Source: Methylophaga sp. OBS3 (GTDB lineage: Bacteria > Pseudomonadota > Gammaproteobacteria > Nitrosococcales > Methylophagaceae). Taken from it: 64,000 nt of DNA. The translations under genes and the position numbers were made by a program. The notes beneath the pieces were generated by a model. The model was not told the origin of the DNA. It made no database searches and saw nothing but the letters and a program-made list of their open reading frames with translations. Position 1 is the stretch's first letter. The number at the start of each line of letters is the position of its first letter. The stretch is from the NCBI RefSeq assembly GCF_026319325.1, contig NZ_JAPDMU010000001.1:806001-870000 (forward strand), in the 5' to 3' direction. Shown here one piece after another: positions 27,204 to 35,244 of this stretch.

Positions 27204-27950
27204 TCAATGACCAAGATAGACTTCGATGACTTTTTCATCCGCCTGAACTTTTTCCATAGGGCCTTCAGCAAGGATTTTGCCTTGGTGCAATACAGTGACC
27301 TTACGGGCTATTTTCTTGACGAACTCCATATCATGTTCGATAACAATCACCGAACGGTTTTCACAGATACGGTTTAACAGTTCCGCCGTTTCATCACGTT
27401 CCTTGGCGCTCATCCCTGCGACCGGTTCATCTAACATGAGTAGCTCAGGGTCTTGCATCAACAACATGCCGATTTCTAACCATTGCTTTTGACCATGACT
27501 GAGAATAGCTGCTTCTGTATCCAATAATTCATCTAACTGGATGTCTTTGGCCACCTGATTAACACGTTCAATGACGGCATCAGTGGTTTTGAAAAACAAG
27601 CTACCAAACACACCACGACCTTCTGGATAAGACACTTCTAGGTTTTGATAGACCGTTAGGTTTTCATAAATCGACGGAGTCTGAAACTTACGGCCAATAC
27701 CTGCACGAACGATTTGATGTTCAGCCATCTTGGTCATTTCAGTATTTTTAAAGCTGATAGAACCGCTACTTGCTTTGGTTTTACCGCAAATCAAATCCAG
27801 CAAGGTGGTTTTACCGGCCCCGTTAGGACCGATAACCACACGCAGTTCATTTTTGTCGATATACATATTTAACGAATCAACTGCTTTAAAGCCGTCGAAG
27901 GAAACCGTCAGGTCTTCAATGGCCAATAAAAAGTCGGTATTTGTGCTCAT
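27204..27950 (-). CDS. urtD: Urea/amide ABC transporter ATP-binding protein UrtD
   Basis: 248 residues. Walker A GPNGAGKTTLLDLI, signature ILSHGQKQWLEIGMLL (the Ser-His-Gly-Gln form is typical of UrtD) and Walker B LLMLDEPVAGMS. LivG-like. It overlaps urtC by one base. Confidence 0.95.
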   Translation of the reverse strand: MSTNTDFLLAIEDLTVSFDGFKAVDSLNMYIDKNELRVVIGPNGAGKTTLLDLICGKTKASSGSISFKNTEMTKMAEHQIVRAGIGRKFQTPSIYENLTVYQNLEVSYPEGRGVFGSLFFKTTDAVIERVNQVAKDIQLDELLDTEAAILSHGQKQWLEIGMLLMQDPELLMLDEPVAGMSAKERDETAELLNRICENRSVIVIEHDMEFVKKIARKVTVLHQGKILAEGPMEKVQADEKVIEVYLGH

Positions 27951-29119
27951 TATTTGGCTCCTTCAGCAGTCACTTCAGTGTCAGTGGTTTCTGGTGCTTC
28001 TAACTTTTCTTCCGGCTTTTTGCTTTTGCCCATCAGCGGACGTAGGAAAGGTACTTTTGGTGCGTACTTATTCCAGATACCCGCTAAACCATTCGGGAAG
28101 AACATCACCACCGCGATGAACAAACCGCCCATCAGGAACAACCACAATTCAGGGAATGTTTCTGAGAACGCTGTTTTACCGGCATTCACTAATAAGGTGC
28201 CGTAAACCACACCAATCAGTGACATACGTCCACCTACTGCCGCGAAGATAACCATTTCAATTGAAGGCACAATGCCGACAAATGACGGTGACATAAAGCC
28301 AACCTGCAGCGTAAACATCGCACCACCGATTGCTGCAATCACTGCTGACACACAGAAGATAAAGATTTTGAAGTTAGATACGTCGTAACCAGAGAAACGA
28401 ACGCGGTCTTCTTTATCTTTCATCGCCAATAACAATTGACCAAACTTACTGCTGAGGATGAATTTAGCCACCATAATCACGCCTAACAACAAGAAGGCAT
28501 TGATGAAGTACAACAAGTATTTCGCTTCATCAGTACGGATATCCCAACCATTTAAAGTACGTAAGTCAGTAATACCGTTGATACCACCTGTGTAGCCTTG
28601 TTGACCGACGATTAAGACTGTCAGGATGACAGCGATAACCTGCGTGATAATGGCAAAGTAAACACCACCTACACGGCGCTTAAACATCGAGTAACCGATG
28701 ATGAAAGCAAATACTGCCGGCACCACAAAAATCGCCAGGATAGTAAAAGCAAAGCTATCAAAGGGTACCCAGAACCAAGGGAGTTCATACAACTGGTTCC
28801 AGTCCATAAAGTCAGGAATACCTGGCGTAGTTTGGATGGCTGTGCTTTCTGGATCAGATGCTTCCAGTTTTAAGAACATGGCCATCGCATAACCACCCAA
28901 GCCAAAGAAGATCCCCTGCCCCAAACTCAAGATACCGCCGTAACCCCATAGTAAGACCAAGCTCACTGCGGCAAAGGCATACGTTAAATATTTACCTACC
29001 AAGTTCAGTCGGAATAAATCCAATGCCAGAGGCAAAATCACCAAGATCAGAAGGGCTAGAATCGCAATCGATATCGCACCACTTCGACCGCCTAATAATC
29101 GTTCATAGACAAAATTCAT
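27950..29119 (-). CDS. urtC: Urea/short-chain amide ABC permease (UrtC/FmdF type)
   Basis: 389 residues with about nine membrane helices and a LivM-like core (LLWGYGGILSLGQGIFFGLGGYAM, later GRMSLIGVVYGTLLVNAGK). The C-terminal tail (about 355-389) is charged and Ala/Glu-rich. It pairs with UrtB to form the membrane channel. In the Methylophilus fmd operon the equivalent position is fmdF. 17 bases after urtB. Confidence 0.93.
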   Translation of the reverse strand: MNFVYERLLGGRSGAISIAILALLILVILPLALDLFRLNLVGKYLTYAFAAVSLVLLWGYGGILSLGQGIFFGLGGYAMAMFLKLEASDPESTAIQTTPGIPDFMDWNQLYELPWFWVPFDSFAFTILAIFVVPAVFAFIIGYSMFKRRVGGVYFAIITQVIAVILTVLIVGQQGYTGGINGITDLRTLNGWDIRTDEAKYLLYFINAFLLLGVIMVAKFILSSKFGQLLLAMKDKEDRVRFSGYDVSNFKIFIFCVSAVIAAIGGAMFTLQVGFMSPSFVGIVPSIEMVIFAAVGGRMSLIGVVYGTLLVNAGKTAFSETFPELWLFLMGGLFIAVVMFFPNGLAGIWNKYAPKVPFLRPLMGKSKKPEEKLEAPETTDTEVTAEGAK

Positions 29120-29136
29120 GAGTTACTCCCTACTGA

Positions 29137-30060
29137 TTATTTACGAACTTTGATGGAGAACAGACCTTCAGGGCGCATCATCAAAATGATAACCAGTGCC
29201 AGCAAGGTAAATACTTTCGCCATCGAGCCGCTGATGAAGAATTCCAAGATGGATTGCGCTTGCGCGATAGTAAATGCTGATGCGATTGTGCCGAACAAGC
29301 TGGCAGCACCACCAAATACAACAACCATGAAGGTATCAACGATATATAAAGAACCAGAGGTCGGACCTGTCGAAGCAATTGTCGTAAAGGCTGCACCAGC
29401 GATACCCGCAATACCGCAACCTAATGCAAATGTCAGACGATCCACTTGTTTGGTATTAATACCAACCGCGCCACTCATTACTCGGTTTTGGGTGGTTGCA
29501 CGAACATTCAAGCCCCAAGTTGAGCGGTACATCAATAAGAACACAGCAACAGTGACTAATGTTGTCAGACCCAATACAAACATACCGTTAATAGGAATGA
29601 AGATTGATTCTGTTGGTGTCCAAGAACCCATCAGCCAATCCGGTAATGTTGGGCTCACTTCACGTGCGCCGAAGATTGAACGGAATGCCTGCTGCATAAT
29701 CAAACTCAGACCCCATGTCGCTAACAGCGTGTCCAAAGGACGTTTGTAAAGGTGCCTGATGAGTACAAATTCTGTGAGATAACCAAATAACCCCGCCACA
29801 AAGAATGAGGCCACAATGGCTATTAAGAAGTAGTAATTCATTAACTCTGGGAAATACGTTTGAGTCACTACTGAGAGCAAGTATGTCGTATAGGCGCCCA
29901 TCGCCATAAATTCACCGTGGGCCATGTTAATCACGCCCATTTGTCCAAATATAATCGCCAATCCCAGCGCCATTAGCAGTAACACGCTGAAAAGACTGAT
30001 CCCGGCAAAGCCCTGCATGGCTAAAATTGAGGTCAATTCCTGTATTGAATACTCACCCAT
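29137..30060 (-). CDS. urtB: Urea/short-chain amide ABC permease (UrtB/FmdE type)
   Basis: 307 residues; LivH-like inner-membrane permease with about eight helices. FGQMGVINMAHGEFMAMGAY is the conserved cytoplasmic loop contacting the ATPases. It has no long periplasmic extension, unlike UrtB of some cyanobacteria. It lies 114 bases after the binding-protein gene, separated by a strong hairpin. Confidence 0.93.
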   Translation of the reverse strand: MGEYSIQELTSILAMQGFAGISLFSVLLLMALGLAIIFGQMGVINMAHGEFMAMGAYTTYLLSVVTQTYFPELMNYYFLIAIVASFFVAGLFGYLTEFVLIRHLYKRPLDTLLATWGLSLIMQQAFRSIFGAREVSPTLPDWLMGSWTPTESIFIPINGMFVLGLTTLVTVAVFLLMYRSTWGLNVRATTQNRVMSGAVGINTKQVDRLTFALGCGIAGIAGAAFTTIASTGPTSGSLYIVDTFMVVVFGGAASLFGTIASAFTIAQAQSILEFFISGSMAKVFTLLALVIILMMRPEGLFSIKVRK

Positions 30061-30126
30061 AACGGATACTCCGTAGTTTTCTGTTAATCAAAGGGTTGTT
30101 TTGTTGGGGACTGGCTTTCACAAGTT

Positions 30127-30146
30127 GGGCTGGCCGAAGCCAGCCC
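30127..30146 (-). other. Intercistronic cUUCGg hairpin between urtA and urtB
   Basis: On the minus strand GGGCTGGC-TTCG-GCCAGCCC forms a perfect 8-bp stem closed by an exceptionally stable C(UUCG)G tetraloop. No T-tract follows, so it probably stops 3' exonucleases and keeps the binding-protein mRNA more abundant than the permease mRNA. Confidence 0.6.
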
Positions 30147-30174
30147 GTTTTACTGTGAAACTTACAGTTAAGGC

Positions 30175-31425
30175 CTATTGGTAACCTTCTGGGAATGGAT
30201 TTGGTTCGATTAAATCCGATTCATAAACAACGGTTGCCTGACCATCTTTGTTCCACTGACCGATGCGGGTTTTACTCCACAAGTGGTGGTTAGGATGCAG
30301 TTTGACGTAGCCTTCTGGCGCAGTATCAAGCTCGATTTCGCCAGTACGTGATACTTCAACCACTTTATCGATATCGAAGCTACCAGCTTTCTCAACCGCA
30401 GCTTTCCACAACCATGGGCCAAGGTAAGCAGCTTGTGTTACGTCACCGATAACACTGTCATCGCCGTGCATTTCTTTAAATGCTTTTACGAATTCAGCAT
30501 TGTTTGGGTTATCCAAGCTTTGGAAGTACTTCATTACTGAGTAGAAACCTTCCAGGTTTTCACCACCGATACCTAAGACTTCGTCTTCAGTAACAGACAG
30601 TGTTAACAGTGTTTGCTTGTCAGATGTAATACCTGCAGCATTCAACTGCTTGAACCAAGCAACGTTACTACCGCCCACAACCGCAGCGAAGATAACGTCA
30701 GGTTTTCTCAGACGGATTTTGTTGATAACAGAACCAAATTGCGTATCACCTAATGGTTTGTACTCTTCACCTACAACTTTACCGCCCAGTACTTTTTCGA
30801 TATGGATACGTGCGATTTTCATTGAGGTACGAGGCCAGATGTAATCTGAACCAATCAGATAAAACGTTTTAGCGTCTTTTTCTTTAGCAACCCAATCCAG
30901 ACCTGCCAAGATTTGTTGTGTCGCTTCTTGACCTGTGTAGATTACGTTTTTAGATTGTTCCAAACCTTCATAGAACGTTGGGTAGTACAGCAGACCATTT
31001 TCTTTTTCGAAAACAGGCAACGCTGCTTTACGTGACGCTGAAGTCCAGCAACCAAATACTGCTGCAACGTTGTCATTTACCAACAATTTACGAGATTTTT
31101 CAGCGAATGTTGGCCAGTCACTAGCACCATCTTCCTGAATGATTTCGATTTGACGACCAAGAATACCGCCACTCTCGTTGATCTGTTTAATGGCTAACTT
31201 TTCAGCTTCTTGAGCACCTGTTTCACTGATAGCCATGGTGCCTGTCAGTGAGTGCAAAATACCAACTGTTACTGTGTCATCAGTAACCGCCAAGCCTGTT
31301 GTGTTGACGTCAGCAGTCGGATAATCCGCTGCTACTGCGCTGGTAGTAATGAAGCCAGCAGCTACCATTGCACTTAACAGTGCGCCGGTTTTTCCCAAGA
31401 ACTTTCTTCGACTAAAGTAACTCAT
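30175..31425 (-). CDS. urtA: Urea/short-chain amide substrate-binding protein with Tat signal
   Basis: 416 residues. The N-terminus contains SRRKFLGK followed by a hydrophobic stretch and an AVA cleavage site: a twin-arginine export signal. The mature protein is a type I periplasmic binding protein (DTVTVGILHSLTGTMAISE, ESGGILGRQIEIIQEDGASDW, AVFGCWTSASRKA). It corresponds to UrtA in urea importers and to FmdD in the amide/urea system of Methylophilus. Given fmdB and fmdA directly upstream, ligands probably include formamide, acetamide and urea (inference). Confidence 0.92.
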   Translation of the reverse strand: MSYFSRRKFLGKTGALLSAMVAAGFITTSAVAADYPTADVNTTGLAVTDDTVTVGILHSLTGTMAISETGAQEAEKLAIKQINESGGILGRQIEIIQEDGASDWPTFAEKSRKLLVNDNVAAVFGCWTSASRKAALPVFEKENGLLYYPTFYEGLEQSKNVIYTGQEATQQILAGLDWVAKEKDAKTFYLIGSDYIWPRTSMKIARIHIEKVLGGKVVGEEYKPLGDTQFGSVINKIRLRKPDVIFAAVVGGSNVAWFKQLNAAGITSDKQTLLTLSVTEDEVLGIGGENLEGFYSVMKYFQSLDNPNNAEFVKAFKEMHGDDSVIGDVTQAAYLGPWLWKAAVEKAGSFDIDKVVEVSRTGEIELDTAPEGYVKLHPNHHLWSKTRIGQWNKDGQATVVYESDLIEPNPFPEGYQ

Positions 31426-31485
31426 CGTTTATCTCCTGATTGTCAAAAAATGTCGAACAGCGTTGTTCATTTCGTTAACGGGTGA

Positions 31486-31827
31486 TCAATGTCCGATCAT
31501 CCAAGGTCTTGCGGTTTTCTTGGTCTGCATTTGCAAACCATTAGGGTTAGATTTGGCAGCCTGACTACCGCTGTCCGACTTGCAGGTATGTGTTCCTGAA
31601 CACCCACAACTAGAACGTCTTACTTTTCTCGGTTCATGTGCAGATTTTTCATTTCGCTCATTAGCAACCCGAGTGTTGCGATCCATCAGTGCCAGATAAG
31701 GAGCCGAAATAATCCGGCTTGCCATCTCGCCACATTCAGGACAACTCACCGATTCACTGGCTTCACTCATTTTGCGTAATGCGGAAAACTCACCACATTC
31801 AGAACAACGGTAGTCATAAATTGGCAT
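31486..31827 (-). CDS. fmdB: FmdB-family zinc-ribbon protein
   Basis: 113 residues starting MPIYDYRC. Two CxxC pairs (CSECG and CPECG, residues about 7-10 and 28-31) form the FmdB zinc ribbon; a basic tail holds a second Cys cluster (SSCGCSGTHTC). I chose ATG 31827 because AAGGGG lies 7 bases upstream; a TTG two codons earlier is less likely. FmdB was proposed as a regulator of the amide operon in Methylophilus, but its role is not firmly established. Confidence 0.88.
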   Translation of the reverse strand: MPIYDYRCSECGEFSALRKMSEASESVSCPECGEMASRIISAPYLALMDRNTRVANERNEKSAHEPRKVRRSSCGCSGTHTCKSDSGSQAAKSNPNGLQMQTKKTARPWMIGH

Positions 31828-31842
31828 AACCAAACCCCTTGC

Positions 31843-33066
31843 TTAGGAAGTTGAACTCAAGTCACTGCCCGGGGTGACAAACTCAATTGGGCCATCAACA
31901 GAAGGATTGATGTCAAAGTCAAAGATCTCTGTCGGGATCCATAACGTGGCACAAGCATTCGGGATATCAACCACACCACTGATATGACCTTGAACCGGCG
32001 CTGTACCTAAAATCGACAAGGCTTGTTCACCCGTGTAACCGAATTTCTTCAGATACTCGATGGCGTTCAAACACGCTTGGCGATAAGCAACATGAACATC
32101 CAGATAGTGCTGCTTGCCTTGTTCGTCGACAGAGATACCTTCAAACATTAAGAAGTCACCGTAAGTCGGTACCAGTGGGCTGTTTTTGAACAATGGGTTC
32201 TTGATGCCGTACTTCTTAACACCGTCTTTGATCAGGCTAACTTTGATATCTAAATAACCTGCCATTTCGATGGCACCACAGAATGTGATTTCACCATCAC
32301 CTTGTGAGAAGTGAAGGTCACCCATTGATAGGCCACCGTCTTTCACATAAACAGGGAAGTAGATTTTCGAACCTTTGGTCAGATCTTTAATGTCACAGTT
32401 ACCGCCATGCTCACGTGGTGGCACAGTACGCGCACCTTCTTGAGCAGCTTTCACTGCTTCATCACCTTTCAAACGGCCCATAACAGCAGCTTGTTGTTCA
32501 GGTGGTAATGCCAGTGGTGGCACACGATCAGGTTCAGTTGCAATCAGCTCAGCTTCACGCTTATTCCACTCTTCCAACATTTCGCGTGATGGCAAACAAC
32601 CAATCAGACCTGGATGCATAATGCCGGCGAATTTCACGTTAGGAACATGACGTGATGAGGTGTAAATACCATGGAAATCCCAGATTGATTTACGTGCTTC
32701 TGGGAAGTGGTCAGTTAAGAAACCACCGCCATTCTCTTTAGCAAAGAACGCATTGAAACCCCATTGTTGGTCTTCAAACGTACCAACATCGAGAATCTCA
32801 ACGACCATCAAATCGCCTGGTTCTGCACCTTCAACCCCGATTGGGCCACTGAGGTAATGCACCTGCAGCAAGTCAACGTCACGAATATCATCCGCACTGT
32901 CGTTGTTATCAATCTGGCCACCGGTCCAGTCCATACACTCAACACGGAACTCATCACCGGGTTTGACCATAGCGATCATGGGCAAATCTGGATGCCAGCG
33001 ATTATGGATCTGGCCATCCTGCTCCCATGGTTTCTTGTCAAAATCGAGTTTTACCAACGTTTTCAT
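31843..33066 (-). CDS. fmdA: Formamidase
   Basis: 407 residues of the acetamidase/formamidase family, which hydrolyse formamide to formate and ammonia. Diagnostic segments: KPWEQDGQIHNRWHPDLPMI, NDSADDIRDVDLLQVHYLSGPIG, HGGNCDIKDLTKGSKIYFPV and FSQGDGEITFCGAIEMAG. Formate can be oxidised for energy in a methylotroph and the ammonia assimilated. It lies between the porin and fmdB genes, as in the Methylophilus fmdCAB order. Confidence 0.96.
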   Translation of the reverse strand: MKTLVKLDFDKKPWEQDGQIHNRWHPDLPMIAMVKPGDEFRVECMDWTGGQIDNNDSADDIRDVDLLQVHYLSGPIGVEGAEPGDLMVVEILDVGTFEDQQWGFNAFFAKENGGGFLTDHFPEARKSIWDFHGIYTSSRHVPNVKFAGIMHPGLIGCLPSREMLEEWNKREAELIATEPDRVPPLALPPEQQAAVMGRLKGDEAVKAAQEGARTVPPREHGGNCDIKDLTKGSKIYFPVYVKDGGLSMGDLHFSQGDGEITFCGAIEMAGYLDIKVSLIKDGVKKYGIKNPLFKNSPLVPTYGDFLMFEGISVDEQGKQHYLDVHVAYRQACLNAIEYLKKFGYTGEQALSILGTAPVQGHISGVVDIPNACATLWIPTEIFDFDINPSVDGPIEFVTPGSDLSSTS

Positions 33067-33109
33067 CTCTATCTCCTACTTTGGAAAACAAATTTGCCTA
33101 GAAATGCGA

Positions 33110-34228
33110 TTAGAATTGCAGCTGCATTGAAACAACGAATTGGTCTTGATCAGCTAAACCTTCTCTTTCCAAGTCGCGATACACAGCTGTAACAGATGCG
33201 TTATAGCCATCCATGAAGTAGTTCAAACCAAAGTCAGTACGTTCGGTTTCACCAGCGTCAGAATCAAAGCTTTGGTAGCGAACGAATGGCATGAATTGTC
33301 CCCAACCAATTTTTTCTTTGAAGATAAAACCAGTACTTACGTAGTACGCATCACCTTGTTCTGAAAGGAAGACATCATCAGTGTCGTAGTCAAAGTAGGC
33401 AGCCTCAAGAGACACCGCACCAGCAGCGACTTTTTTCTCAACTAATAAGTCAACAGTCCATTGAGAGTAGTCACCAACATCTGTTGCAGAAGCAGCGCCA
33501 TCACCTTTATGACGACCCGCAACACCAATGGTGAAGATATCTTTGGTACCTAAGTAATTACCTGTGCCGTAATAACCTGGCTCTTTATCCCAGAAGCTGT
33601 ATTGCAAGCGTCCGGCATACATCAGGTCATCATCTTGATCTGGGTTGTTATCGACATCAGCAATACCGCTGAACTCGAAAATTTTGTCGGCTTCGAAAGC
33701 ACCGAAAGAGTACGCAAGACGTTGGTCAAAAGCAGTTGCAACTAATGCCACACCGTCATCACGACCGATAGTGCCGCCATTCCAACCATAACGTGCAGTA
33801 ATATTTGCCCAGTAGCCATCACCTGATGTGTAATAAGGACCTGCCATGTTGGCACGGCTACTTGGTGACAAGAAACGACCAGCCCATAAAGCCATATCAG
33901 GTGTGAATTGGAAAATACCAACAGCATCGATAACTTGGAAAGTATCGTTACCACCCGACTTTTCTGAGTTAAACATCCCTTTGATGTATTTGTTCAGAGA
34001 ACCTGAGAGGTATAAACGTGCACTATCCAATTCGAAGTCGTTACTATTGCCACCATCATTTGCAGCGTCTTCTAAATTGCTATAGCTAGCACGCATACCA
34101 AAACCGACGCTTACATACTGATCTTCACCAAATGTAATCGTACCGGCCGCATGCGATGCCGTTGCAGGCATCAAGGTAGCAGTAGAGGCCAAGGCGACCA
34201 AACTAGCGATCTTGTTCAATTTTTTCAT
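33110..34228 (-). CDS. fmdC: Outer-membrane porin, FmdC-like
   Basis: 372 residues with a Sec signal peptide (cleaved near SHA-AG) and many alternating beta-strands ending in a C-terminal Phe, the outer-membrane assembly signal. Acidic loops contain DNNPDQDDD-like stretches. The position directly before formamidase matches fmdC, the amide-inducible porin of Methylophilus. It is the first gene of the operon and probably gives amides and urea access to the periplasm. Confidence 0.87.
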   Translation of the reverse strand: MKKLNKIASLVALASTATLMPATASHAAGTITFGEDQYVSVGFGMRASYSNLEDAANDGGNSNDFELDSARLYLSGSLNKYIKGMFNSEKSGGNDTFQVIDAVGIFQFTPDMALWAGRFLSPSSRANMAGPYYTSGDGYWANITARYGWNGGTIGRDDGVALVATAFDQRLAYSFGAFEADKIFEFSGIADVDNNPDQDDDLMYAGRLQYSFWDKEPGYYGTGNYLGTKDIFTIGVAGRHKGDGAASATDVGDYSQWTVDLLVEKKVAAGAVSLEAAYFDYDTDDVFLSEQGDAYYVSTGFIFKEKIGWGQFMPFVRYQSFDSDAGETERTDFGLNYFMDGYNASVTAVYRDLEREGLADQDQFVVSMQLQF

Positions 34229-34307
34229 TTTCTTCTCCTGAAAGACTCACTTGATAAGAGTGTTGTTGAATTCGCCTCGGTGCTCTTCAACTAAACAGTC
34301 GAGAGCC

Positions 34308-34365
34308 ATACTAGTCAGGAGGGGGTTGAGCTTAAATACGTCAAATTGCGTACATGACTGCGTAG
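34308..34365 (-). promoter_or_regulatory. fmd operon promoter with TACGT-type activator site
   Basis: Bases 34337-34352 are TACGTCAAATTGCGTA, a near-palindrome identical at 13 of 16 positions to the site upstream of the permease-kinase. On the minus strand it abuts a poor -35 (TTTAAG, 34336-34331) and, after 17 bases, a -10 TAGTAT (34313-34308). A further TGCGTA half-site follows at 34359-34364. A weak -35 with a site centred near -43 is the class II activator arrangement, so phosphorylated LuxR-type regulator probably switches the operon on here. Confidence 0.62.
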
Positions 34366-34419
34366 TCGTTTCGGTTAATCTGTCAGCACTGAATTAATAC
34401 AAGAACTTAAGGAGTAGTC

Positions 34420-34911
34420 ATGAAACCTTGCGTCAACTACGTATCAGGCACATTGCTATTAAGTAGCCTGCTTTTATTAACAGGCTGTGGTGCAGAGTTC
34501 AGTTATAAACGCGGCGCCCAAGCCCCAGACTTTCAAAATGAGAAACAGCGCTGTGAAACTTCAACGTCTACTGAAACTGAACTTGATCAATGTTTAGAAG
34601 AAAAAGGTTGGTTAGTCGTTAGTCCAGATAAACCATTTCTGCCATTAAGTCGTGGTGAGTCGAAAACAATTGCCGTTGCTGGCGATGTCATGGAGGAAAT
34701 AGAAGAATCTAAACCCGTTGATCCACTAGAGCCACTCGAAGTGAACTCATGGTGGCGTTTAGGCGCTGGCCCAGAGCAGTTAATGACAGATAGTGAAAAC
34801 TGCGTAGCTGAGCTCGGTGAAGAACACTCACCAAAAGCGAATATGAGTCTTGTAACGAGAGGATTAATTGCCTGTATGCAAAAAGAAGGTTGGGCAGTGT
34901 TACTTAAGTAA
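34420..34911 (+). CDS. Small lipoprotein of unknown function
   Basis: 163 residues. The N-terminal signal ends in the lipobox LTGC, so Cys is lipidated. The mature part has two similar Cys-containing segments (KQRCETSTSTETELDQCLEEKGW and ENCVAELGEEHSPKANM...IACMQKEGWAVL), an internal duplication ending in 'KxGW'. Four mature Cys may form disulphides. AGGAG lies about 7 bases upstream of the ATG. Divergent from the porin gene and followed by a clear terminator. I do not recognise a family. Confidence 0.75.
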   Translation: MKPCVNYVSGTLLLSSLLLLTGCGAEFSYKRGAQAPDFQNEKQRCETSTSTETELDQCLEEKGWLVVSPDKPFLPLSRGESKTIAVAGDVMEEIEESKPVDPLEPLEVNSWWRLGAGPEQLMTDSENCVAELGEEHSPKANMSLVTRGLIACMQKEGWAVLLK

Positions 34912-34923
34912 CTTTCAGATAAC

Positions 34924-34961
34924 AAAAAGCCCGTAAGGCTATTTAGCTTTACGGGCTTTTT
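34924..34961. terminator. Bidirectional rho-independent terminator
   Basis: AAAAAGCCCGTAAGGC and GCTTTACGGGCTTTTT form a long stem with one mismatch and a T-run on both strands. It ends the lipoprotein gene and would also stop transcription from the former tRNA-Pro locus on the minus strand. Confidence 0.88.
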
Positions 34962-34972
34962 GTTATTCAATT

Positions 34973-35025
34973 TGGTCGGGACAGAAGGATTTGAACCTTC
35001 GCCCCCTTGCACCCCATGCAAGTGC
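34973..35025 (-). pseudogene. 3' half of a tRNA-Pro(GGG) gene (att remnant)
   Basis: Reads on the minus strand as an anticodon arm with a GGG anticodon, variable loop, a T arm (GAAGG/CCTTC stem), acceptor 3' strand CTGTCCCG and encoded ACCA. The D arm and 5' acceptor strand are missing, so it cannot make a tRNA. It marks one end of the island. The T stem differs by a compensated base pair from the intact gene at 40409-40485, which suggests this is the original chromosomal 3' half displaced on integration. Confidence 0.88.
35003..35025. repeat. att core repeat, left copy
   Basis: 23 bases identical to 40439-40461, spanning the anticodon stem-loop of tRNA-Pro (TTGCACCCCATGCAA in the middle). 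Sequence similarity drops on both sides of it, which places the crossover within the anticodon arm. Confidence 0.85.
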
Positions 35026-35058
35026 TTTACCCTTACTTTTCAATAACTTAAACAATTT

Positions 35059-35123
35059 TACGCGGAAAAGAAGCAATACTTATGTACTTGTTTTGCCTAG
35101 TTTTTATATTTTGTTTCCGCGTA
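35059..35123. repeat. Left-end inverted pair of putative integrase arm sites
   Basis: TACGCGGAAA at 35059-35068 and TTTCCGCGTA at 35114-35123 are exact 10-base inverted copies. The second belongs to GTTTCCGCGT (35113-35122), also found twice at the other end of the island. Nothing else gene-like is visible in the 220 bases between the att repeat and the RT gene. Confidence 0.65.
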
Positions 35124-35244
35124 CTTTCTGCAACTAATCCTGAACGATACGCTCAATTTCATGACCACTTTCGCCCAAACTCACCATCAAAAGAAGGTAT
35201 CACTTTGAAGTTACATTCCGAGATAGTTAGTCTGAATGTATTGT

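Noticed and set aside
30127..30146. Terminator after urtA
   Set aside because: No T-tract on the minus strand and the operon clearly continues; treated as a stability hairpin.
29137..31425. Branched-chain amino-acid (Liv) transporter
   Set aside because: Context with formamidase, FmdB, porin and urease, together with the urtABCDE order, favours an amide/urea importer.
34973..35030. A second functional tRNA-Pro
   Set aside because: The D arm and 5' acceptor strand are missing; the sequence beyond the anticodon arm does not pair.
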